Assembly (NCBI RefSeq): GCF_011602485.2
Contig: NZ_CP050022.2
Location: 6,716,001-6,780,000 of the forward strand
Length of the DNA stretch: 64,000 nucleotides
Direction: 5' to 3'
Source of the DNA: Bradyrhizobium sp. 1(2017)
Lineage (GTDB): Bacteria; Pseudomonadota; Alphaproteobacteria; Rhizobiales; Xanthobacteraceae
Position numbers and translations under genes: made by a program
The notes under the pieces: model-generated
Databases searched by the model: none
What the model was told of the DNA's origin: nothing
What the model saw: the letters and a program-made list of their open reading frames with translations, nothing else
Shown: positions 17,239-25,542 of the stretch, in pieces
How positions within the stretch are numbered: the stretch's first letter is position 1
How the letters are laid out: each line of letters begins with the position of its first letter

Positions 17239-18678
17239 TCAGCCGGCCTCTGCGCCGATTGCGTGTGGCGCCTTGATCTCGGCGACATAGGGCTTGACCA
17301 TCTTGGCGGGGTCCACGATGCGGTCGAACTCCGGCTCGGTCACGAAACCGAGCTTGAGCGCCGCCGACTTCAGCGTGAGATCGTTGTCCATCGCGTAATG
17401 CGCGATCCGCGACGCCTTGTCGTAACCGATCACCGGTGCCAGCGCGGTCACGAGCATCAGCGACCTCTCGACATACTCCTTGATCCTCTTGCGGTTCGGC
17501 TCGGTGCCTTCGATGAGGAACCGGCGGAAATTCGTGCAGCCATCGGTGAGGATCGTGACCGACTGCGCGATGTTGTGGATGATCAGCGGCTTGTAGACGT
17601 TCATCTCCAGATAGCCGCCGGCACCGCCGAACCCGACGGCGACGTCGTTCGCCATCACCTGCACGGCGATCATCGCCAGCGCTTCGGCCTGCGTCGGGTT
17701 GACCTTGCCCGGCATGATCGACGAGCCGGGCTCGTTCTCGGGGATCAGCAGCTCGGCGAAGCCCGCGCGCGGACCGCAGGACATCAGACGGATATCGTTG
17801 GCGATCTTGTAGAGCGATCCGGCGAGCGTGCGGAGCGTGCCTGACAGCTGGACCAGTGCATCATGCGCCCCCTGCACGGCGAACTTGTTCGGCGCGCTGA
17901 CGAAGGGCAGCCCCGTCAGCCGCGCGATTTCCGCAGCGACGGCCTCGGCGAAGCCCGGCGCTGCATTGATGCCGGTGCCGACGGCCGTGCCGCCGAGCGC
18001 CAGCCGGAACACGCCTTTGAGCGCGTCGTCGATGCGCGCCAGATCGTCGGCGAGCATGCCGGCATAACCGGACCATTCCTGTCCAAGCGTCAGCGGCGTC
18101 GCATCCTGCATGTGGGTCCGGCCGATCTTGACGATATCGCCCCACCGGCTCGATTTCGTCGCGATCGCGTCGTGCAATGCCACGACGGACGGCACGAGGC
18201 GCTGGGTCACGTTCATGGCGGCAGCGATGTACATCGCCGAGGGAAAGCTGTCGTTGGACGACTGCGACATGTTGATGTGATCGTTCGGATGAACCGGACG
18301 CTTGCTCCCGAGCGGCGTGCCCGCAAGCTGGCAGCAACGGTTCGAGATCACTTCATTCACGTTCATGTTGAACTGCGTTCCGCTGCCCGTCATCCAGACG
18401 TGGAGCGGGAACATGTCGTGATGCCGGCCGGCGAGAATCTCGTCGCAAACCTGAACGATCAGCTCGCGGAGCTTGCCGTCGAGGCGGCCGCCGGCGCAGT
18501 TGGCATTCGCCGCCGCTTTCTTCAGGATCGCATAGGATTGGATCATTTCGCGCGGCATCAGGTCCTTGCCGATGCTGAAATGCTCAAGCGAGCGCTGCGT
18601 CTGTGCGCCCCAGAGCTTGTCCGCGGGCACCTCGACTTCACCGAGGCTGTCTGTCTCTTTGCGGAGTTCGTTCATCAT
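17239..18678 (-). CDS. fumC: class II fumarate hydratase
   Basis: The 479-residue cytosolic enzyme interconverts fumarate and L-malate. The superfamily signature [13 protein letters not shown] is present; GK and TQ favour fumarase over aspartase. Other conserved parts are [27 protein letters not shown] and [15 protein letters not shown]. It is the class II form, which needs no iron-sulfur cluster and therefore survives oxidative stress. It heads an operon with a cupin gene, mqo and cydAB (gaps of 13, 41, 17 and -4 bp). A 171-bp gap separates it from the yoaK-like gene, so it probably has its own promoter there. Confidence 0.93.
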   Translation of the reverse strand: MMNELRKETDSLGEVEVPADKLWGAQTQRSLEHFSIGKDLMPREMIQSYAILKKAAANANCAGGRLDGKLRELIVQVCDEILAGRHHDMFPLHVWMTGSGTQFNMNVNEVISNRCCQLAGTPLGSKRPVHPNDHINMSQSSNDSFPSAMYIAAAMNVTQRLVPSVVALHDAIATKSSRWGDIVKIGRTHMQDATPLTLGQEWSGYAGMLADDLARIDDALKGVFRLALGGTAVGTGINAAPGFAEAVAAEIARLTGLPFVSAPNKFAVQGAHDALVQLSGTLRTLAGSLYKIANDIRLMSCGPRAGFAELLIPENEPGSSIMPGKVNPTQAEALAMIAVQVMANDVAVGFGGAGGYLEMNVYKPLIIHNIAQSVTILTDGCTNFRRFLIEGTEPNRKRIKEYVERSLMLVTALAPVIGYDKASRIAHYAMDNDLTLKSAALKLGFVTEPEFDRIVDPAKMVKPYVAEIKAPHAIGAEAG

Positions 18679-18849
18679 TGCCTCGTTGCCGTTGACGTCT
18701 GAATGGCCTTCTCGACGTTGTTCAAGAGACTACGGAGCGCGCCGCGCGCCTGCTTCCGCGAACGAACGTCCTTTTGTCGAATGGCATGGCGGGCACATCG
18801 GGCTTCAACGCATGAACTCGCATTTTGCGTGATCCTGAGGCGAACGGGG

Positions 18850-19527
18850 TCAATGCCCGTGCGGAGCGTGGCGATGCCGGCGACACAGCCAGAGCACGCA
18901 CGCCGACGATGCGATCGGCAGGGCAAGGCTCCACGCGCCCATCCATTTCGTCGCGTAACCGCCGACGGCGGCTCCGACCAGAAACATCAGGCAAAGCAGA
19001 AACATGATCTTGCCGCCGCGCGCCGCACCACGATCTGACGCGAGAGCGGATTGGTCGATGGCGCGAAGCATGTTGCCCGTGACGGCGACGGTGAGGACCT
19101 GCCAGTGCTCGACTTGCCTGAAGCTGGCCGACCGCAGCGCGACGCCGAAGGCGATCGTGGGGATCGTGATCATATCGGGAATTCGATGCAGCAACGGCAT
19201 CATGATCGCCAGGCAGACGATCTCCCCGGCAAGACAGCGCAGCGGCGCCCGGATGCGGATCGCCAGCGTCGCGCCGAAGAGAAACCCGACGATCGGAAGA
19301 AGATGGTGGGCCGCCTGCCGCCACTGCCCTGACATCGCGTCGATGCCGAGGAAGACGACATTGCCTGTTTGCGAGCTTGCAAACACGCCGCCGAGCGAGA
19401 GCCAAGTAAAGGCGTCGAGAAAGCCGCCGGACATGGTCAGGAGCGACGCGACGAGCAGCGATCGCTCGGGATTCTCGACGCCGGCCCGCGCGCCGGCGGG
19501 CGCCAGGGATATGGCTTGCATCACCAT
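18850..19527 (-). CDS. YoaK/DUF1275 family membrane protein
   Basis: This 225-residue protein has six or seven hydrophobic helices and the DUF1275 hallmark GGFLDAFTWLSLGGVFASSQTGN near the N terminus. The biochemical role of the family is unknown. The start at 19527 (or the in-frame ATG at 19521) lies 17 bp after the fdhD stop, so it is probably the last gene of the hdeD-fdhD-yoaK unit. The frame runs open far upstream over fdhD, but that part is out of frame with the real gene. Confidence 0.82.
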   Translation of the reverse strand: MVMQAISLAPAGARAGVENPERSLLVASLLTMSGGFLDAFTWLSLGGVFASSQTGNVVFLGIDAMSGQWRQAAHHLLPIVGFLFGATLAIRIRAPLRCLAGEIVCLAIMMPLLHRIPDMITIPTIAFGVALRSASFRQVEHWQVLTVAVTGNMLRAIDQSALASDRGAARGGKIMFLLCLMFLVGAAVGGYATKWMGAWSLALPIASSACVLWLCRRHRHAPHGH

Positions 19528-19544
19528 GTCACCCGCCCGCGAGA

Positions 19545-20381
19545 TCAGGCGTCGGCGCGCGGTGCGGCCTCGTCGGGCAGCAGAACGCGGCGCGCATGCG
19601 TGAATACGCCATATCCATCGTCGCGGGCGATCGCGAGCAGCGTGATTCCCGCCGCCTCCGCGGTCCGGATGGCGAGTGCAGTTGGAGCTGATACGGCCAC
19701 GACAACCGGCGCGCCGATCATCGCCGCCTTCTGCACCATCTCGACCGATACACGGCTGGTCAGCAGCACGGCGCCGCCGCTCGCCGATCGTCCCTCGCGC
19801 GCCATCGCACCGGCCAGCTTGTCGAGCGCATTGTGGCGGCCGACATCCTCCCGCACCGGACCGATGCCGGTGCGGGGATGCCAGAATGCCGCCGCGTGGA
19901 CGGACCGCGTCTGCTGGTTCAGGACCTGAAGCGGAGACAACGCCTGCATGGCGCCAAGCAGATCTCGCGCGTGAAAGGCGATGCTTCGGCCCGCGACCTG
20001 CGACGGTGCGCGGCACGCCTGTTCGAGGCTCTCGATGCCGCACAGGCCGCATCCGACGGGACCGCTGATGGCGCGGCGCCGCGCCGCCAGGGACGCCGCG
20101 CGGTCGCCGTCGAGCCACATCCGGACCTCGACGCCCAACTCGTTCGGGATCAACTCAATGCTGCTGATCTCGCCCGGACGTTCGACGATAGCCTCGGTGA
20201 GGCTGAAACCGATACCGAAATCCTCCAGATCGCCCGGCGTGCCCATCATCACGGCGTGGGTCGATCCGTTGTAGGTGAGCGCGATCGCTGTTTCCTCGGC
20301 GACCACGCGTGAAGTCGACCGCGCCTGACCGCCGCGCCAGGCGATCTCCCGATGCTGGGTGAACGTCGATCCTGTCATCAT
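19545..20381 (-). CDS. fdhD: formate dehydrogenase accessory sulfurtransferase FdhD
   Basis: The 278-residue protein transfers sulfur from a cysteine desulfurase to the molybdenum cofactor of formate dehydrogenases. The essential CxxC is visible in VGCGLCGIE (about residues 113-121). The C-terminal half has the GDP-binding-like fold region with AALLTSRVSVEMVQKA. No formate dehydrogenase operon is adjacent. The only likely client in the window is the YdeP-type enzyme at 8890-11184. It starts three bases after the hdeD-like stop, so it is co-transcribed with it. Confidence 0.92.
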   Translation of the reverse strand: MMTGSTFTQHREIAWRGGQARSTSRVVAEETAIALTYNGSTHAVMMGTPGDLEDFGIGFSLTEAIVERPGEISSIELIPNELGVEVRMWLDGDRAASLAARRRAISGPVGCGLCGIESLEQACRAPSQVAGRSIAFHARDLLGAMQALSPLQVLNQQTRSVHAAAFWHPRTGIGPVREDVGRHNALDKLAGAMAREGRSASGGAVLLTSRVSVEMVQKAAMIGAPVVVAVSAPTALAIRTAEAAGITLLAIARDDGYGVFTHARRVLLPDEAAPRADA

Positions 20382-20384
20382 GAC

Positions 20385-20984
20385 TCACACCGTCGCCGGC
20401 TGGGCCGAGTGCCGGGCAGCACGGCTCTTCAGCGCGAAACCAAACGCGATGAATCCCCAACCCTGGAAGATCAGGTCGACGACCAGCATCGCGCCGAGCA
20501 GCCAAAGGCCGATGGCGGGCCAGGCCGCAACCAGAATGGCGCCGATGCAGGTGGTCAGGACGCCCGCGACCGCGATCCAGCGCCAGCCCGCAGCCGGCCG
20601 CATATGGAAACCCGCCCAGATCCGTATCACTCCGGCGGCGACGAGGAACGCACACACCGCGAGCGACAGCGTGAACGAGGCGAGGATCGGATCGTAGAGC
20701 ACGATTGCTCCCGCGATCGCGTAGACGAGCCCTGCCAGCAGCCAGAAAAGAAATCCGCGCAGCCCCCGCACCGAAAAGGCATGAACGACCTGGAAAATGC
20801 CGGCGGCAACCATGGTGGCCCCGATGACCAGTACGGAGGCGAGGCTCGCGGCCATCAGATTGACCGATGCAACACCGCCGAGGATCAGCTCACCCACGCC
20901 CAGGGCAACAAACCAGATCCACTTCCCGGTGATCGCATGGATTGCCCTTCCCAGCGACGCCTTCGCATTCGACATTTCCGTCAT
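20385..20984 (-). CDS. HdeD-family (DUF308) membrane protein
   Basis: This 199-residue protein is almost entirely hydrophobic, with six helices in three pairs of the DUF308/HdeD repeat (for example LGVGELILGGVASVNL and VLIGATMVAAGIFQVVHAF). HdeD is linked to acid resistance in enterics, but its mechanism is unknown. The start has AAAAGGG upstream, and a perfect 9-bp hairpin lies just before that. It is first in a unit with fdhD and yoaK. Confidence 0.82.
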   Translation of the reverse strand: MTEMSNAKASLGRAIHAITGKWIWFVALGVGELILGGVASVNLMAASLASVLVIGATMVAAGIFQVVHAFSVRGLRGFLFWLLAGLVYAIAGAIVLYDPILASFTLSLAVCAFLVAAGVIRIWAGFHMRPAAGWRWIAVAGVLTTCIGAILVAAWPAIGLWLLGAMLVVDLIFQGWGFIAFGFALKSRAARHSAQPATV

Positions 20985-21000
20985 GGCTTGACCCTTTTCA

Positions 21001-21022
21001 CACGACCGGTCCGCCGGTCGTG
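21001..21022 (-). promoter_or_regulatory. perfect palindrome before the hdeD-like gene
   Basis: CACGACCGG and CCGGTCGTG form a perfect 9-bp inverted repeat with a TCCG spacer. It ends 17 bases before the hdeD-like ATG and directly abuts its ribosome binding site. It could be a repressor operator or a leader-RNA hairpin. Confidence 0.4.
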
Positions 21023-21138
21023 AATGGGATCGAGCCTATCGGGAGCCGGCGCCCGTCATCTTTCGAAGACGCCGCGAGATTGTTTCATCCGCACGATGCG
21101 GACCGCTTGGATAAATTGCAGTACGGGTCCATGCGCGA

Positions 21139-21762
21139 CTAGCGCGGGACACTCACCACGATCCTGCCACCGTCGGGACCGACGCAGATGTCGACCGCTC
21201 CTTGAAGACGCGCCGCGAGCACCTCGACGATATCGCGGGCTTCTCCCCGGTACCAGCTCTCGCCGGACGAGCCGCTGTCCGTGATGCAACAGGCGATCGA
21301 CGCGGCGGTCACCCACATCTCCAGATGAATCGCGCCCGCTCCGCCGCGAGACCGGTGCCGCGCCGCACTGGTAATCAGCTCGAATACGATCATACCCAGC
21401 ATCCAGCAGCGCTCGGAGCTCAGCTTCAACGGATGCAGCAGAAGCGAGAGCGCAATGCCCTCGCCTTCGAGGCTCGCGCGGCTGATCGAACGGCACAATT
21501 GCCGGAGATAGGCCGCCAGGTCGACCGTCGTGCTGAACTCGGGCATTTGCAGCGCGTGGTGAAGCCGCGCATGACTTTCCAGCCGGTCCTGCAGGGAAGC
21601 AAGGGTCTGCGCCGCTTCCCTGGCGTCGCAGCCATTGGCGGCTTTCGACACCAGGTCGATCGCCGAAGCGAGCTCGTCATCGATCCGATGCGCGAGCTCG
21701 CGCAGCAGCAGACGCTCCGCCTTTATGCCGCCATCCGGCGGGAGCTCCGAGAGGCTGCTCAT
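21139..21762 (-). CDS. short, degenerate HWE/HisKA_2-like histidine kinase
   Basis: This 207-residue protein has no sensor domain. An H-box-like helix LLRELAHRIDDELASA (His25) resembles HisKA_2 kinases, and an HATPase-like half follows. The N-box reads FELITSAARH: Ser replaces the Asn that normally holds Mg-ATP. The G-boxes are also eroded (DSGSSGESW, GPDGGRI). It may be a phosphotransfer protein or a dead kinase. It ends the unit that begins with dps, starting 38 bp after the dps stop. Confidence 0.65.
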   Translation of the reverse strand: MSSLSELPPDGGIKAERLLLRELAHRIDDELASAIDLVSKAANGCDAREAAQTLASLQDRLESHARLHHALQMPEFSTTVDLAAYLRQLCRSISRASLEGEGIALSLLLHPLKLSSERCWMLGMIVFELITSAARHRSRGGAGAIHLEMWVTAASIACCITDSGSSGESWYRGEARDIVEVLAARLQGAVDICVGPDGGRIVVSVPR

Positions 21763-21800
21763 GCTTCACCCGCGTCCCGGCCGAACGGCATGTCGTGCGC

Positions 21801-22301
21801 TTACGAGTTCGGACCGGTGCGGCCGGTCTCGTACAGGAACCAGATTCGCCGCTCCGTCTCGTCGATCCAGTTTTCCAGAAGGCTTGCGGTGGCAACATCG
21901 CCATCTTCGTCGCAGAGCTCGTGAACCCGGCGCATTTCCCGCGTCAGCTGCTGGTTGTCGCTGCGCAGCTCGGCGAGCATATCCTGCGGATCGACATAGT
22001 CGGCGTCATTGTCGAGAATACGCTGCTCGCGCGCGATGTGGCCGATCGAGCGCAGCGTGGTGCCGCCGATCTTGCGGGCGCGTTCGGCGATGTCGTCGGT
22101 CATCGCGAAGATCTGCTCGGCCTGCTCGTCGAGCAGAAGGTGGTAATCGCGAAAGTGGCGGCCGGATACGTGCCAGTGGAAGTTCTTGGTCTTCAGATAA
22201 AGTGCGAAGACGTCGGCGAGCAACGCTCTCAGCGCGGCTGGAACGTCCCGGTTCGCATTGGCGCCGAGATCGGTCGGCGTCTGGAGGTCTGCTTTGGTCA
22301 T
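21801..22301 (-). CDS. dps: Dps-family DNA starvation/ferritin-like protein
   Basis: The 166-residue four-helix protein belongs to the family that forms dodecamers which oxidise and store iron with H2O2 and protect DNA. The ferroxidase motif is intact: KTKNFHWHVSGRHFRDYH followed by LLLDEQAEQI. The C-terminal helix WIDETERRIWFLYET is typical. ATG 22301 is preferred over 22310 because AAGGA is then eight bases upstream. A much longer open frame extends upstream but does not belong to it. It has its own 98-bp upstream gap. Confidence 0.93.
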   Translation of the reverse strand: MTKADLQTPTDLGANANRDVPAALRALLADVFALYLKTKNFHWHVSGRHFRDYHLLLDEQAEQIFAMTDDIAERARKIGGTTLRSIGHIAREQRILDNDADYVDPQDMLAELRSDNQQLTREMRRVHELCDEDGDVATASLLENWIDETERRIWFLYETGRTGPNS

Positions 22302-22399
22302 GGTCGGCATCCTTGCTTGGAGGTTAGGAAACTCTGGTCGCGCGTCGCGCAAACGGTCTTTCGGGTTGAGGGACCTTTCCGTGTCGTCGCACAGCGGAT

Positions 22400-22963
22400 T
22401 CATTCGGCAGCTGTCGTCCCGTTTCGCACGCGCACGAGCGAGATCGTTTCGAACACGCCGTCGCGCCGAACCAATGCGTGGAAGAGCCCCGCCGCCAGAT
22501 GCAGCAGCACGAGGGCAAAGAATGCGAAACCCAAATAGACATGGGCGTTCCAGAGCAGCGTGTGCACACCGTCGCTCTGCGGCAGCAGTGCAGGAATGCG
22601 AATCCCGCCATACAGGACCACCGGATAAGATGCAGCCCAGAGCATGCCGAGGCCGAGCAACGGCATGATGATCATGAAGCCGTACAGCAGCTGATGCGAG
22701 AACCTTGCTCCGAGCTTCATGGCCCTCGGAAGATCGTCCGGCAACGGCGGCGCGCCGTAGTACAGCCGCAGTGCCACCCTGATCAGGACGAGGCCGAGCA
22801 AGGTGACGCCGAGCGTCTTGTGGATGAGGATCAGCGGCAGATATTCTGGTGCGACGGTCGAGACCATCCCCACACCAATGAAGAGCATGGCGAGGATGCA
22901 GGCCGCCATCAGCCAGTGCAGGAGCCGCTGGACCAGCGTAAAACGGTGAGGAGCATTGGTCAT
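22400..22963 (-). CDS. cytochrome b561 (b-type dihaem membrane protein)
   Basis: The 187-residue protein has four transmembrane helices with the expected haem ligands: His in QRLLHWLMAA, IHKTLGV, FSHQLLYGF and NAHVYLGF, plus a later LLHLAAGLFHALV. It probably passes electrons from quinol to a periplasmic partner. Its start codon overlaps the stop of the catalase-like gene upstream by four bases (ATGA), so the catalase-like protein is the natural partner. Confidence 0.9.
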   Translation of the reverse strand: MTNAPHRFTLVQRLLHWLMAACILAMLFIGVGMVSTVAPEYLPLILIHKTLGVTLLGLVLIRVALRLYYGAPPLPDDLPRAMKLGARFSHQLLYGFMIIMPLLGLGMLWAASYPVVLYGGIRIPALLPQSDGVHTLLWNAHVYLGFAFFALVLLHLAAGLFHALVRRDGVFETISLVRVRNGTTAAE

Positions 22964-24015
22964 GGCGTTGCGGCTCCGGTTCGCGGATAGTCCTTGGCCT
23001 CGGCGGCACGCAGATCATAGGACTTGCGGTAGACCGATGAGCGCGCAGCCGGGAACGGATCGTCGGACACCCGAATTCCCTGCGGCAGGACGGTCGGATC
23101 GAAGTTGATGTCGCGGCATGGCCCATCGCGCTCCGGTTCGATCCGCTGCACCACCAACGTTCCGACCTCCACCTTGCGGCGCGTCTCCGGCCAGGCTTTG
23201 CTCGGGTCTGCAGTCTGATCGCCGGGATCGGCTACGGTGGTGACCATCGTCCAGCGCAGCGGTCCCGCCGTCCGGACCCGCTCCGCGATCTCCTGCTCGA
23301 GATAATCCGGACCGCGCTTTTCCAGCTCGGCCTGCGAGATCGAAACAGGTTGCGCCGCGGGCAGCAGCGACCATCGCACCGCGTGATCGCTGCCTTTCGC
23401 ATCCGTGAAGACGAAGCTGTTGAGACCGTTATAGGGCTCTTCCGCATAGCTGCCGGTCCACGGCGCCGTCTTGGCCCAGGCGGCAAAATGGCCAAACTCC
23501 GGATTTGCCTGAGTGAACGCCTTCATCGCATCCGGATCCTTCTTGCCGGAGGCAATCAGCAGATCGTGGAACGCCTGCGGCGTCGAGACGGCAAAGAATG
23601 GCGGGTTGATCATCGCCATCCGCCAGACCTCGCCATCTGCCGTCGTGATCTGAAGTCCCAGGCCGCGTACGCGCGCGCTCGCATCCACTGCGTTGGGATT
23701 GGTGGTGCCGAGATTGAAGCGGCCGAGAGCCGGATATCGCCCCTGCACGAAGACCTTGGCCCTGGAGAGTTCTACGCCGCGTCCGTTGGCCTCGAACGTA
23801 CCGGTGAAGCAAATTCCCTTGGCATGATTGCGCCGATGTCCGAGCGGTACACTGCCTGCCGGTGTCAGCGCCTCGATCATCCGTTCGGGCGTCAGACGCC
23901 CGGGCGAGAGCCATCCTGCGGTGTACGCGAACGCGGCGGCCCCGCCGCCCAGGATCGCCGCAATCAGGAAGAGCGATCCGAGGCTCGACCGCGGTAATTT
24001 CCCCGGAAGTTTCAT
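22960..24015 (-). CDS. SrpA-type catalase-related haem peroxidase, membrane-anchored
   Basis: This 351-residue protein has an N-terminal hydrophobic anchor or signal (about residues 13-35), so it is periplasmic. The catalase-fold active-site segment GHRRNHAKGICFTG is present, with the distal His in HAKG. The protein lacks the long C-terminal domains of true catalases. The C-terminal ARSSVYRKSYDLR is where the haem-ligand Tyr lies in this subfamily. Coupled to cytochrome b561 by a 4-bp overlap, it probably works as a quinol-fed peroxidase rather than by H2O2 dismutation. Confidence 0.85.
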   Translation of the reverse strand: MKLPGKLPRSSLGSLFLIAAILGGGAAAFAYTAGWLSPGRLTPERMIEALTPAGSVPLGHRRNHAKGICFTGTFEANGRGVELSRAKVFVQGRYPALGRFNLGTTNPNAVDASARVRGLGLQITTADGEVWRMAMINPPFFAVSTPQAFHDLLIASGKKDPDAMKAFTQANPEFGHFAAWAKTAPWTGSYAEEPYNGLNSFVFTDAKGSDHAVRWSLLPAAQPVSISQAELEKRGPDYLEQEIAERVRTAGPLRWTMVTTVADPGDQTADPSKAWPETRRKVEVGTLVVQRIEPERDGPCRDINFDPTVLPQGIRVSDDPFPAARSSVYRKSYDLRAAEAKDYPRTGAATP

Positions 24016-24355
24016 TCAGTCTCCTCGCGAGCCGCCAACTGCCAGCAGCCAGAGCAGCGCGGCGGCATTGCCCAACAACGAGGAATTCTTCTAACGGGGA
24101 GCGGCGGCCCCGATCTTCTCAAACTCAACGCCAATTTCACGAAGGCACGCCTCGTTCTGCTTGCCTTTGCGGACTTCCGCAGCCGAACTGAAAGACCCTC
24201 GCCCCGCAGTCGGGCATTCTGAATATATTTCGTGCTTTATGAAAATTGCCCGTAAGGCTCGAAAGACCAGCCCCACGCTTCGCCCTAAGCCAGATGCACT
24301 TCGCATCGAGCGCAAGCGCCATCTTCGCGAAGACTGGAATGCGATTGGGATCCAA
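24016..24355. other. 340-bp divergent intergenic region
   Basis: This lies between the catalase-like gene (minus) and the SDR gene (plus), so promoters for both are expected. Open frames here have no ribosome binding site and no recognisable product. No clear palindrome or terminator was seen. Confidence 0.5.
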
Positions 24356-25249
24356 ATGAGAAAAGTCATCGTCGTAACAGGTGCTGCAAACAGCATCGGA
24401 CGAGCCACCTGCAAGGAATTGGCGCAGGCGGGGCACACGGTCTACGTCGCAATGCGGGAAGCCGGCGACCAAGGCGCCCCCGGCCTCGACAGGCCCGAGG
24501 CAGAGGCCGCGAAGGGCGGCTTCGATCTTCGCACCATCGAGTTCGACGTGTCCTCGGAAGCCTCGGTAAACGCAGCCATCGAAACCATCATCGCCGACAA
24601 CGACCGCCTCGACGTGATCGTGCACAATGCAAGACAGGTGGTCTACGGGCCGACCGAGGCCTTTGCGCCGGAGCAACTCGCGGAGCTCTACGACATCAAC
24701 GTACTGAGCGCGCAGCGTCTCAACCGGGCGGCATTGCCACAATTGCGCAAACAGGGCGAAGGCCTGCTGGTATGGGTCACGTCGAGTTGCGCACGTGGCG
24801 GATCCGTGCCCTTCCTTGGCGCCTATGCCTCGTCGAAAGCTGCCATGGATGCGCTCGCACTCGGCTATGCCGGCGAACTCGCGCGATGGGGTATCGAGAC
24901 GAGCATCGTCGTCCCCAGCGCTCTCGGGCCGGGCCACTACGTCCGCTCCGGCCGGCCAGCGGACACCATTCGCGCAGAAGAATATGCCGATGGCCCGACG
25001 GCTGATGTGAGCGAGACCGCGCTCGCAGGGCTCGCACAGCTTTCGCCGAGGGATCGTGCTCCGCAGGATGTCGCGAGAGCCATAGCCGATGTTGTGAACA
25101 TGCCGTTCGGACAGCGGCCGCTGAGGGTTCATTTCGGTGCGGATGACGATGGCGCGGCGGCCGTCGACGCCGTCACGGACCGCGCGCGCGCCGAATTGCT
25201 GCGCCGGATCGGACTGGAGGACGTTCTCTCGCCGGCGCTTCTCGGCTAG
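24356..25249 (+). CDS. short-chain dehydrogenase/reductase
   Basis: The 297-residue protein has a Rossmann fold. The cofactor motif reads VTGAANSIGRA (residues 7-17), the NxAG-equivalent is HNARQ, and the catalytic residues are Ser143/144 with Tyr157 and Lys161 in the YASSK motif. It ends with a helical tail. The substrate is unknown. The start is set at 24356, where the protein begins MRKVIVVTG; the frame is open for 65 codons further upstream but that extension is not family-like. The gene appears monocistronic. Confidence 0.87.
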   Translation: MRKVIVVTGAANSIGRATCKELAQAGHTVYVAMREAGDQGAPGLDRPEAEAAKGGFDLRTIEFDVSSEASVNAAIETIIADNDRLDVIVHNARQVVYGPTEAFAPEQLAELYDINVLSAQRLNRAALPQLRKQGEGLLVWVTSSCARGGSVPFLGAYASSKAAMDALALGYAGELARWGIETSIVVPSALGPGHYVRSGRPADTIRAEEYADGPTADVSETALAGLAQLSPRDRAPQDVARAIADVVNMPFGQRPLRVHFGADDDGAAAVDAVTDRARAELLRRIGLEDVLSPALLG

Positions 25250-25542
25250 AACAAGAGCGTGCCTCAACCATGCCGTGTAAGCTCCGCTTCTCGACAGACG
25301 CGGATGATGCCTTGTCGGCCCAACGGTTCATGCGCACGTTCGGCATTCGAGTGACATATCGCCGCATCAACGGCTGAAAGCGGAAAGCTTCATAGACGAA
25401 CGTGGCATGCGCCGCATGGCGGCCATTCTTTACCCCGCTACTACCGGGTGTTAGTTTTGAGCCTGCCACGACGCCGACACGTCTGGTCGGCTCCTCAAAT
25501 CCTGGAACGCGACGAGTCGTTTGTCGGGTTGAAATCCCAAAA

